Assembly (NCBI GenBank): GCA_022819905.1
Contig: JAJEGJ010000053.1
Span: 19,390-83,389 of the forward strand
Source: Alphaproteobacteria bacterium
Lineage (GTDB): Bacteria > Pseudomonadota > Alphaproteobacteria > TMED109
Direction: 5' to 3'
Length of the DNA stretch: 64,000 nt
Shown: positions 53,427 through 61,490 of the stretch, one piece after another
Position numbering within the stretch: the first letter of the stretch is position 1
Layout of the letters: each line of letters opens with the position of its first letter
Position numbers and translations under genes: made by a program
Notes under the pieces: generated by a model
The model's database searches: none
The model's input: only the letters and a program-made list of their open reading frames with translations
Told to the model about the DNA's origin: nothing

Positions 53427-55781
53427 GTGACGCAGCGCGATGCCAACCCGCACGGGTGGCCTGAGCAGCAGGAACCCGAGGGCTCGCGCGACCGTGCGTC
53501 GACGCTGGCCGCAGCGATTCTTGAGATCAGCGAGAGCCTCGATCCGGACATCGTAGTGCGCAGGATCGTCGAGGTCGCCCAGGGCCTGACGGGCGCCCGC
53601 CGCGGCATCATTTCCACCGTCGATGAGGCGGGAGCACCGGGGGAGTTCTTCTTCTCGGGGTACACACCCGAGGAGGAGGGCGAAATGCTCGACTGGCCGC
53701 ACAGTTTGGAGCTGTTCGAGCACTTCCGGGAGCTCCCCGGGCCGTTGCGCCAGGGGGATTTCTCGGTATACGCCCGCGAACTCGGCCTGATGCCGCTACC
53801 GAGCTTCGCCATGGCATTCCAGGGCACACCGATGCGCCACCGGGGCGTGAATATCGGCAACTTCTTCCTCGGCGATAAGGCGGGTGGCGAGGCGTTCACC
53901 GACGCGGATGAGGAGGTGCTGGTGCTGTTTGCATCGCAGGCCGCGGCGGCGATCGCGAACGCGCGCACGTACCGGAGCGAGCAGCGCGCACGGACGGATC
54001 TTGAGGCCTTGATTGAGACCTCGCCGGTGGGCGTGGCGGTCTTCGACGGGGTGAGCGGGCGAATGGTGTCGTCCAACCGGGAGGCGCGACGGATCGTCGA
54101 GAGCTTGCGCACGCCGGGTCGGCCACTGGAGGAGCTGCTCGAGATCATTGTGTGCCGCCGCGCGGACGGGCGCGAGGTGTCGCTGGCGAGACTGCCGCTG
54201 GGGCTGCAGTTCGCGGACGCTGAGGTCGTGCGCTCTGAGGAGGTCGTGCTTTCGGTTCCCGACGGGCGCAGTGTGAGAACCCTGATCAATGCCACGCCGA
54301 CCTATGCAGAAGAGTCCGGCGCGGGATCGGTAGTGGTGACCCTGCAGGACCTCGCGCCGCTCGACGAGATCGAGCGGATGCGCGCGGAGTTCCTGGGGCT
54401 CGTGAGCCACGAGCTGCGCGCGCCGCTCACGTCGATCAAGGGATCGGCAGTCACGCTGCTGGAGCAGGCGGCCGGGCTGGATCCGGCCGAGATGCGCGAG
54501 TTCGTCCGCATCATCGTCGAACAGGCGGAACAGATGCGGAGCCTCATCACGGACCTCCTCGACACGGGGCGGATCGACTCTGGGACGCTCTCGGTCTCGC
54601 CCGAGCCGTCGGCGGCGGCAGACCTGGTGGAGCGGGCCCGGAGCACCTTCCTGACCGGCGATACCCGGCGCGGCATCGTCGTCGACCTGGCGGATGACCT
54701 GCCCCCCGTCATGGCGGACCGGCGGCGCGTGGTGCAGGTGCTGAACAATCTCCTTGCCAACGCCGCCCGGCACACGGAGGCTGCCGCCGTGATCCGCGTG
54801 GCGGTCGTGCGCGAGGCCGAGCAGGTCGCGTTCTCGGTTGCCGACGACGGGGAGGGGGTCGCGCTCGAACTGCTGCCGCGCCTCTTCCAGAAGCATGTGG
54901 CCGGTGCTGGCGGCGCTGCCAGCCGCGGCCTGGGGCTCGCCATCTGCAAAGGGCTCGTCGAGGCGCACGGCGGGCGCATCCGCGCGACCAGCGACGGCCC
55001 GGGGCAGGGGACCACCATCACCTTCACGATCCCGGCGGCGTCGGAGTCCCACGGCGCGGGAGCCATCGGCAGCGGCGCGCGGACGGGCGCGGAGCCGGAG
55101 GAGAAGCCGCGCGTTCTGGTGGTCGATGATGATCCGCGGACACTCCGCTTCGTGCGCGACACGCTGACCGGGGCAGGCTACGCGCCGCTCGTGACTGGCG
55201 CACCGGACGACTTCGCGGGGCTGATCCGCGCGGAGCGGCCGGAGCTCGTGCTCCTTGACCTCATGCTGCCCGGGCGCGACGGGATCGAGCTGCTGCAGGA
55301 GGTGCCCGAGCTCTCAGACCTCCCGGTGATCTTCATCTCGGGCTACGGCCGCGACGAGACGGTGGCGCGGGCGTTTGAGCTGGGCGCCGACGATTACATC
55401 GTGAAGCCCTTCTCGCCGACGGAACTGGTCGCGCGCATCCGGGCGGTCCTGCGCCGGCACCGGGAGCCCGAGACGTTCGTGCTGGGCGAGCTCGAAGTCG
55501 AGTACGAGCGCCGCCGGGTCACGGTGGGGGGTACAGAGGTGAAGCTGACCCACAAGGAGTTCGAGCTGCTGCGCCTGCTGTCGGTGAATGCCGGGCGGGT
55601 CGTGCATTTCGAGACGCTCCTGCGCCGGATCTGGGACGGGCGCGAAAGCGCGGACGCGAACCTGGTCCGGATCTTCGTGCGGACCCTGCGGCAGAAGCTC
55701 GGCGACAGCGCCGAGGATCCGACCTGGATCTTCAACCACCGCGGCGTCGGCTACCGGATACCGAGGCCCGGTCAACGCTGA
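53427..55781 (+). CDS. Sensor histidine kinase fused to an OmpR-type response regulator
   Basis: This 784-residue single-chain two-component protein starts at the GTG at 53427 with GGAGGGAG upstream. The order is a GAF domain (about residues 25-185), a PAS-like domain (190-310), HisKA with the phosphorylated H328 in LVSHELRAPLTSIKG, an ATPase domain with NNLLANAARHTEAA and RGLGLAICKGLVEAHGG, and a receiver domain with DDDP and D611 in LLDLMLPGRDG. A winged-helix DNA-binding domain (HKEFELLRLLSVNAGRVV) ends it. There is no membrane segment, so it is a soluble sensor. Having kinase, receiver and DNA-binding output in one chain is unusual for proteobacteria. Confidence 0.93.
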   Translation: MTQRDANPHGWPEQQEPEGSRDRASTLAAAILEISESLDPDIVVRRIVEVAQGLTGARRGIISTVDEAGAPGEFFFSGYTPEEEGEMLDWPHSLELFEHFRELPGPLRQGDFSVYARELGLMPLPSFAMAFQGTPMRHRGVNIGNFFLGDKAGGEAFTDADEEVLVLFASQAAAAIANARTYRSEQRARTDLEALIETSPVGVAVFDGVSGRMVSSNREARRIVESLRTPGRPLEELLEIIVCRRADGREVSLARLPLGLQFADAEVVRSEEVVLSVPDGRSVRTLINATPTYAEESGAGSVVVTLQDLAPLDEIERMRAEFLGLVSHELRAPLTSIKGSAVTLLEQAAGLDPAEMREFVRIIVEQAEQMRSLITDLLDTGRIDSGTLSVSPEPSAAADLVERARSTFLTGDTRRGIVVDLADDLPPVMADRRRVVQVLNNLLANAARHTEAAAVIRVAVVREAEQVAFSVADDGEGVALELLPRLFQKHVAGAGGAASRGLGLAICKGLVEAHGGRIRATSDGPGQGTTITFTIPAASESHGAGAIGSGARTGAEPEEKPRVLVVDDDPRTLRFVRDTLTGAGYAPLVTGAPDDFAGLIRAERPELVLLDLMLPGRDGIELLQEVPELSDLPVIFISGYGRDETVARAFELGADDYIVKPFSPTELVARIRAVLRRHREPETFVLGELEVEYERRRVTVGGTEVKLTHKEFELLRLLSVNAGRVVHFETLLRRIWDGRESADANLVRIFVRTLRQKLGDSAEDPTWIFNHRGVGYRIPRPGQR

Positions 55782-56606
55782 CCCGCCGCCGGCGCCCGGA
55801 TCCGGGGGAGTCAGAGGCCCACGCGCGCGGAAGGGTCCATCGGAGTCGGCTCGTCCCAGCTGGTTCGGGATGGCTCCTGGGAACGGCGGGGCTGGGGTGA
55901 GGGAGCAAGCTGCGAGCACCATCCACGGCGGTGTGCGCCTCCCCATGATCGAGATGCTGAGCAGGGGGCTGGTACGGGTTCCTGCCGATGTCGGCGCGGA
56001 AGAGAGAGGGGCGTCAGTCCGCGTCCCCGACCAAGACGGACAGCCGGCCCAGAACGGGATCGACCGTGCCCGTGTTCTTGAAAGGGTCGCCGTCGCAGGA
56101 CGATCCGGCTCCGGCGCTGAACCGCGCTCTTTGACGAGGCGATAACCAGCTCGGGAGACGCTGCGCTCGCCGCTTCCCTCCGACATCAGCCACGTGCCGG
56201 CGTGGCGAGCGGCTGCGCGCACGTCAGGGCGCAAGAGGCCTGGCCTGCGCCTTCCGGGCCCCCCGATGTAACGGGGGAACATGGACGAGAGCAGCGAGCA
56301 GCCTGACCTCGACCAGAAGTCAGGGCGCCAGCACGGCGGGGCAGGTGGTTCGTCCCCGTCGTGTTCGCGCCCTTCGCACGCCCTCTCTGGTAGTTCAGGA
56401 CCGGGGTCAATCCCGCGTCCGCGAGGTCGGAATCAGTGTCGGTCATTCAGGCCTTTATACGAATGGAGGCTGCTTGACCTGATCTGCTGCGATCCTCTAC
56501 GTATCAGTGGCTTCGCGCATGACACTTCTTCCGCTACGGCCTCGAAACCATTGCGGAACACCGACCCTGGGAGTTGACGCTCTCGGGGTTTCTGTGCGTC
56601 TTGCGC
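55782..56606. other. 820-base region without a confident gene
   Basis: GC-rich frames cross it on both strands, but none has a recognisable domain. On the minus strand near 56,014-56,106 a short coherent stretch reads SCDGDPFKNTGTVDPVLG and ends at a stop. It could be the end of a small secreted or lipoprotein gene whose beginning is lost. No terminator with a T run follows the sensor-kinase gene. Confidence 0.35.
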
Positions 56607-57090
56607 ATGCGTATCAGATCGTTTTCCAGGGAATTCCCCTGAACCATCTTCGGGCGGCATGTGCCGCTCTCTCCATGTTCGTTCTCGCGCAGTCCGCCGC
56701 CGCCGATGAGGCCGCGAGGGCGAACATCACGATGGAGTTTGAACGCGCCGACACGGCCATCGAGCACCTCGACGGCCACCGCCTCGCCAGCACGGTCGAA
56801 GGCACTGGCACGATCGACGGACGCTCCAACCCCACCGTCTGCGTGGGCCAAGCGCACGTCACCAGCACCGAGTTCCACGCCACCATCTGGTGCACGATGA
56901 CGGACGCGGCGGGCGACCGCTGTTCATGATGCTGGAGCGCCGTGGCGACGGCGTTATCGAGGATGGCGGCGAGGGAGAACTGACGATCCAGGGCGGCACC
57001 GGCAAGTATGCCAGCATGGAACACGCTTGCCCGTACGTGGCAAGCCAGCTGCCGGACAGGCGCATGATCGTGAAAGCCGCCTGCAACTGA
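56607..57090 (+). pseudogene. Small exported protein gene with frameshifts
   Basis: An ATG at 56607 (MRIRSFSREF) runs out of frame within 12 codons. A neighbouring frame then gives a signal peptide (LRAACAALSMFVLAQSAAAD) and a mature part (ANITMEFERADTAIEHLDGH onward). Near 56,917 the coherent reading shifts again, to PLFMMLERRGDGVIED and LTIQGGTGKYASMEHACPYV, ending at 57,090. The GGTGKY pattern and beta-rich sequence resemble secreted beta-barrel proteins of the allene-oxide-cyclase-like kind, but I cannot name it. Two shifts suggest decay or sequence errors. Confidence 0.45.
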
Positions 57091-57837
57091 TGACGACCAG
57101 GACGACCCGCTGAACTGATGGCCCCGGTGTTGCAGGCCCCGGGGCCTCTCCTGGTCCTGACGATCTCCCCCGCCAGCCACGCACCCGCCTGCCTCGAGTT
57201 CCTTCCACTGCTCTGTGGAGAGGGCCCGGTCCGCGGACATGCGCCTGGTCTCGAGGCCCGGCAGATCGCGGGAGACGGCAGGCCGCCGCTCGACGAGGGG
57301 TTCGCTGGCTGGTTGGAAGGGCGGGGCATTCTGGCCATGGAGCCGCTCCTTCACGGCTTTGCCCGCGCTGGCGGCAACCCAATGAGCTGCAAGCGCACAG
57401 AGCGCCTTCTGCGGGTCAGGCCTGCTGTAGATCTTGCCCCTGCGCTGTCGCTTGAGACAATTAGCTTGGGTTGTGGAGAAACTGCGTCTCCGGCATAGAG
57501 AAGTCGCACTTGGCCCGCGCATCCGCGAAGCGCCGTAAGTCCAGCCGCAGCAACGGCTTGCAGTCCGCGCGGCGATTGAGCGCGGCGGTCCGAACCCTTC
57601 CCGGTCCCGAACCCGGCGGTGTTATCCGGCGTGCACTGGGCATTCCCCGACAGTGGGCGCCCGTGCCGTGACGGTCGTGACCGACACGCAGGGGAGGGAT
57701 CGGAAAGCGGCAAACAGAACGAAGATCACCAGGGCGCCGCCGTCAGGCGGACGCTCGGCACGCTGGATGCGCTGATGGTCGAGGGTGCGCGGCCCGCGGT
57801 GAGGGCGCAGCTCGACGGACTCATGGAAACGACGTTC
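57091..57837. other. 750-base region without a confident gene
   Basis: A long minus-strand frame (56,614-57,522) and several plus frames cross it. None shows known motifs, and the long frame is partly antisense to the exported-protein remnant. The segment on the minus strand reading SADRALSTEQWKELEAGG looks more protein-like than most and could be the tail of a lost mobile-element gene. Confidence 0.35.
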
Positions 57838-58134
57838 GTGGTGTGGGTGTTCTCCGGCAACGGTAGCGACGAACCGCTGGACAGGAAGGACCTGCGGACG
57901 TTCTGGACGCGGGCTGCAGCGGGGATCGTTGCGGACGCGCGGCTGCATGGCGTCCGACACGCGCACGCTTCGCCCGCGGTGCCGAACGGGAAGAGCCTCC
58001 ATGTCGAGGGGTGCCAGCGTGGGCAACGATGGTCCGGCACGACTAACCGCTACGTTCACCTCGACGACGCGACGCCGGGCGAGGCCGACAAACGGGTGGT
58101 CGCCGCCATAGCGCGCAAACTGCGCCACGCCGGC
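57838..58134 (+). pseudogene. Tyrosine integrase, C-terminal fragment, degenerate
   Basis: The frame matches the end of island-type tyrosine recombinases: WVFSGNGSDEPLDRKDLRTF, then LHGVRHAHAS (containing the H-x-x-R box), then TTNRYVHLDDATPGEA with the nucleophilic Tyr, and AAIARKLRHA. The second conserved histidine box (normally LGHR or similar) is replaced by QRGQRW, and the upstream arm and core domains are absent. The fragment has no start of its own and cannot be active. Confidence 0.75.
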
Positions 58135-58378
58135 GGGAGCCGAGCGGCAGGCGCCGCGGCGAGACCTACCGAATCGACGCCGGATTTTACGAAGCTAAGG
58201 CGGATAACAACGCATCTTTACACGGGAATTATATAGAAGGTCGCACCACGCAGCCGGTGATGATGCTAACATGATGCCACCAGACGATGAAGGCCGTGCC
58301 CCCAAGACGTTTTGTGCCAGCGGCGGGGTGCGGCCTTCGCCAGAGGATGAGGACTGGCTTGCCCGGTTCTCGTCTAGG

Positions 58379-58426
58379 GGCCGCCCGCGATATTTCAGCA
58401 CACCTTTCAGGCCGTCGCGGGCGGCC
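58379..58426 (-). terminator. Strong GC-rich hairpin after the MvaI/BcnI-like gene
   Basis: A perfect 12-bp stem (GGCCGCCCGCGA with TCGCGGGCGGCC, loop of 24 bases) abuts the stop codon of the leftward gene at 58,427. There is no T run, so it may act as a transcription pause, an mRNA-stabilising structure or a Rho-assisted terminator. Confidence 0.45.
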
Positions 58427-59163
58427 TCACTTGTGATCAAGTCGATGATGATGGTTGTACAGGCGCGGCAGATCGTGCAGCGCAATCTTGAACTGCGTGC
58501 CGTGGTTGCGTAAGCCACGACCGTTCAGGGTCCGCGCGTCGAAGTCGATGGCAACCGTGCCGTTGGCGACCATCCGAATGAAGCCTGTTGCCTGCGGTTC
58601 CCAGCAGAGCCGTTCCGCATCGTAGGCGACTTGGCGGATACCATGCCGCGTTCGCGGACGGCCTCGGACTGCGATGAGTCTGCGCAGTCTGCCCACAGAC
58701 GCATTGATGAGCCGGTCGTGCGCCATCAAGAGCGGCTCGATCAGATTGCGCCACGTGAGAGTGATCTCGTCGGCACTTGAATGAACCTTCTGGGCCCAGC
58801 TGTCCTGCAAGTCCCCCTGTCCGGATAACATGGCCTCGATGACCGCAATGTGGCTGCCCGCCGTTTCCGGGTTGAGCGTTCCTTGGACGGTCGCCTGCAA
58901 CCAGCGCACCAATTCCCGGTTGTCGGCGTAGATGCGCCATCGTTCGTCCGTCAGTTCGCTCCTCACAAACAGGGCATGGCCGGCGCCCCTGGGCGAACAG
59001 GTGATCGTCCAGAGGCAGGCATCGCTCAAAAACGGTCCACCCGGCGCACGGCTGAGTCGAATGAACGGCTTCTCGCCGTTCAGGATCAACTTCCCCGGCA
59101 CAATGGGGGGAAGCCCTGCCCCCCCCCGGTCCCGCTGAACTTGTCGAAGCTTGCAGTTGTCAT
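58427..59163 (-). pseudogene. Unidentified protein with MvaI/BcnI-like C-terminus, frameshifted in a G tract
   Basis: The best start is the ATG at 59163 (MTTASFDKFSGTGG), but the frame is lost at a run of nine Gs (plus-strand C tract 59,119-59,127). One more G, or two fewer, would join it to the long frame that follows, beginning LPPIVPGKLILNGEKPF. The middle part (ELTDERWRIYADNRELVRWL, then SADEITLTWRNL) belongs to no family I can name. The end (GTVAIDFDARTLNGRGLRNH then GTQFKI and LPRLYNHH) resembles the C-terminus of the MvaI/BcnI restriction endonuclease family. It may be a chimera. The tract could be a phase-variable switch, decay, or a sequencing error. Confidence 0.5.
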
Positions 59164-59664
59164 GAGTTGTGTTCCCTACGTCAGCGATCGATGGCCAACG
59201 GCCGCTTCCGCTCCGCGATACGCACGGCTCCCCGGTATCAGGGTGTCCATGCAACTTGCATAGGCGGTTTCCGCATCGTGGGACCAATCGAGTTTCAAGA
59301 GCGCTGGACATCACCATCGACCCTGCCCCCGCCGAGGCCTATTCCGGCGCCATTCGCGTCGACGGGGGGGAGGGCAACGGCCAGCCAAGCGATCACAACC
59401 GCAAGCATTCGCTCCTTGGCTTATGGCTCCTTGAGGAGACCCGGTGACGGGACGGCTTGGCGGCTTCCCGCCGCCGAACCTCCGCAGGCAACCTGACGGG
59501 AGTCAGGCCGATTACCAAGGTGCATGCAGCAGGGGAACTGCAAGACACATGACTCGCCCCCCTTCAGACAGGACACCATGAAACATTAGCGACCGGATCC
59601 TATCCATTAACTTATCATGTCAAGACTGGTATTAAAGACCGTTAAGTCATAAAGCGAGATAGAA
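59164..59664. other. 500-base region without a confident gene
   Basis: Frames on both strands are low-information. The last 90 bases (59,580-59,664) are AT-rich, with CATGTCAAG and TATTAAAG, and likely hold the promoter for the DUF2829 gene. A short frame from an ATG at 59665 (MSKTTRDFQRLVFRERGG) begins right after it and may be the original start of the following gene, now in another frame. Confidence 0.35.
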
Positions 59665-59747
59665 ATGAGTAAAACTACCCGTGACTTCCAACGGTTGGTT
59701 TTCCGCGAACGCGGTGGGTCTACAGGTGCATTCGGTGGCAGACACCG

Positions 59748-60032
59748 TTGGCAGCGGCCCGGCCGTTGCGCCTGGATGACTGTCTTCCGTTCTCCGTGGC
59801 ACTCCACGTGCTGCACGCCGGCATGCGCATCGCCCGCGAAGGCTGGGACGGAAAGGGGCAGTGGGTGGCCCTGCACGTCAACAGCGCCGACGACCGCATG
59901 GATCGCCTGTTCATCTACATCAACCCGGTCGACGGCATGCGCGTGCCGTGGGTAGCAAGCCAGACGGACATCCTTGCCGACGACTGGTGTGTGCTCACCC
60001 CCGCCGTGCCGGACATCGTTCTCGCCGCCTGA
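59748..60032 (+). CDS. DUF2829 family protein, Tad2-like (possible anti-Thoeris protein)
   Basis: This 94-residue protein matches the DUF2829 pattern well: SVALHVLHAGMRIAREGWDG, then MDRLFIYINPVDGMRVPWVA, then SQTDILADDWCVL. DUF2829 is the family of Tad2, a phage protein that binds the cyclic ADP-ribose-type signal of the Thoeris defence system. Many relatives are prophage genes of unknown role. The start is uncertain: the TTG at 59748 is the only one in frame, while an ATG at 59665 with a plausible leader is in a different frame. Next to integrase remnants, it suggests phage ancestry of the island. No Thoeris genes are in the window. Confidence 0.72.
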   Translation: MAAARPLRLDDCLPFSVALHVLHAGMRIAREGWDGKGQWVALHVNSADDRMDRLFIYINPVDGMRVPWVASQTDILADDWCVLTPAVPDIVLAA

Positions 60033-60060
60033 GCGCGGTCTCACCCGAAGGAGACCCTTC

Positions 60061-60411
60061 ATGCGAAACCTCTTTGTGTCACTCGGGATCGTTGGTTGCG
60101 TGCTGGCACTGATCTATTGGGCTCTGCCAGCCACGGCGCAGGTGGAGTTCAAGCCCCTCTACCAGCCGGCTCCCGGCCTCTACGACTTTCAGCCGATGGT
60201 GCCGCTCTATCAGCCGGTCGTTGTTCCCGACGCCGGCACCGCGCACCGGAACTGGATGCGCAACTTCGAGGCCGAACAGGCGAGGCGCGACGAAAGCTAT
60301 CAGCGCATGGTCGAACGCAACCGGTATCGGATTCAGCAAAGCGAACGGAGCTTCCTCGAGCGCTGCGCCCAGTACAACCGGGGGTGCCTCAGAAAGCTGC
60401 TGGATCGATGA
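60061..60411 (+). CDS. Small secreted protein of unknown function (116 aa)
   Basis: This 116-residue protein starts at the ATG at 60061, directly after a strong GAAGGAG ribosome binding site. The signal peptide (LFVSLGIVGCVLALIYWALP then ATAQ) should be cleaved before VEFKPLYQP. The mature part is rich in Tyr, Pro, Arg and Gln, has a helical charged region (NFEAEQARRDESYQRMVERN) and ends with two cysteines (RCAQYNRGCLRKLL). No family is recognised. The stop overlaps an ATG (60408) of a short 63-codon frame that does not look functional. Confidence 0.65.
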   Translation: MRNLFVSLGIVGCVLALIYWALPATAQVEFKPLYQPAPGLYDFQPMVPLYQPVVVPDAGTAHRNWMRNFEAEQARRDESYQRMVERNRYRIQQSERSFLERCAQYNRGCLRKLLDR

Positions 60412-60980
60412 GCGTGCGTCAGCCAAGCGGTTTCGACGTGTCGCTGGTACGTCGGAAAGAACTCGAAGCATTCGCTGCCCCTGTTATTGCCAGCCTTCTT
60501 CATGCTCGGCGTAGCCCTGCCGGGGCAGCGCTCGGAAGCGGCCGGACAGCCAGCGTGAGCGCGACCGCAGCTGCTGGCTGGGCGTCGACGTTTCGGTGAT
60601 CCGGCCTTTGGGTTTCATGGCTGGAGGCTGCAGGGAGGTGCGCTGGACCGACTTCGAGAGCGACTGGTCTCCTCACACGCCGGCGGCCGAGGATCGGGAG
60701 GACGGGAGGCGAAGCCTGCGTTTCTCGGTCCACAACCGGGCTTTTGCGCTAATGGGCTTCAGTCCCACGCTTGTGGCGGTGCACGAGGAACTGGAGACCA
60801 ACGCCCAGCTCTACGACTGCAAGCGCACCCGGGGGGGCAGCGCTTCGTGCGGCAGTTCTGACGGGGCGGGAGTGCGAGGGAGTGGCGTTCCTGGCTCGCG
60901 CAGGTGCCGGCGGCCGGCGGGTTCGACGCGCAAGCCCGCGGGGACCTTGGACGGCGGTCGTCCTTGCCGAAGGACTGGCC
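60412..60980. other. 570-base region, probably degenerate coding DNA
   Basis: From an ATG at 60408 (MSVRQPSGFDVSLVRRKELE) the frame goes only to 60,599. In a neighbouring frame around 60,465-60,550 a hydrophobic segment LPLLLPAFFMLGVALPG looks like a signal peptide that runs into a stop. From about 60,640 another frame gives SLRFSVHNRAFALMGF. No single open frame joins them, so this is probably a decayed secreted-protein gene. Confidence 0.35.
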
Positions 60981-61490
60981 ATGAAACGCTTGCTCGCAAT
61001 GGGCGTGGCGCTCGCCCTAGGCGGTCGTGAAACCGCCGGCGTGCATTTTGGGGGCGGCTGCCGGCGCTTCTTCGCCGACGGTGCGAGCCTGAGCGCCGAT
61101 GAGTTCGCCCTTCATGTGCCGGATCACTGCTGCGGCGTGCCGATGACGCGCGGCGGATGCGACATGCCGCCGTTCGTCACGCTGGAGGCCGAAGTGAAGG
61201 TGACTGTCCGGACCCTGCGCGTATTTGTTCTTGTGGGCGCCCGATTACCGGCAGCCTGGCCTCTTTGGGCGATGCTTCGGGGCGCGCAAGCGGCGCCCGC
61301 CGGGCTCGCGCCCGGGTCGCCAGGATCCGGTCGCCCGGGACTTCGCGAGAACGGTGGCGCGGCGGCTGCAGAACGGGCAATTTCCAGCGATCACCGGACA
61401 CACGCCAGGCCATCCCTGCGGATCGCAGCCGACGACGTGCGCGGCTTTGCGGGAACTTGTGGCGTCACACTTCCTGGCGGCGACGCATGA
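60981..61490 (+). pseudogene. Exported protein gene with apparent double frameshift
   Basis: From the ATG at 60981 the frame starts with MKRLLAMGVALALGG and continues with a cysteine-rich mature part (CRRFFADGASLSADEFALHV, HCCGVPMTRGGCDMPP, TLEAEVKVTVRT). Near 61,212 the coherent sequence moves to another frame (PCAYLFLWAPDYRQPGLFGR, later FARTVARRLQNGQFPAITG). The first frame reaches a TGA at 61,490 that overlaps the next gene's ATG (ATGA), as a true coupled gene would. The family is not recognised. Confidence 0.45.

Noticed and set aside
51559..58272. Ten-base direct repeat ATGCTAACAT at 51559 and 58263 as attachment sites of the island
   Set aside because: It is short, both copies sit in AT-rich promoter-like DNA, and the integrase front at 50768 lies outside the interval. 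It may be chance.
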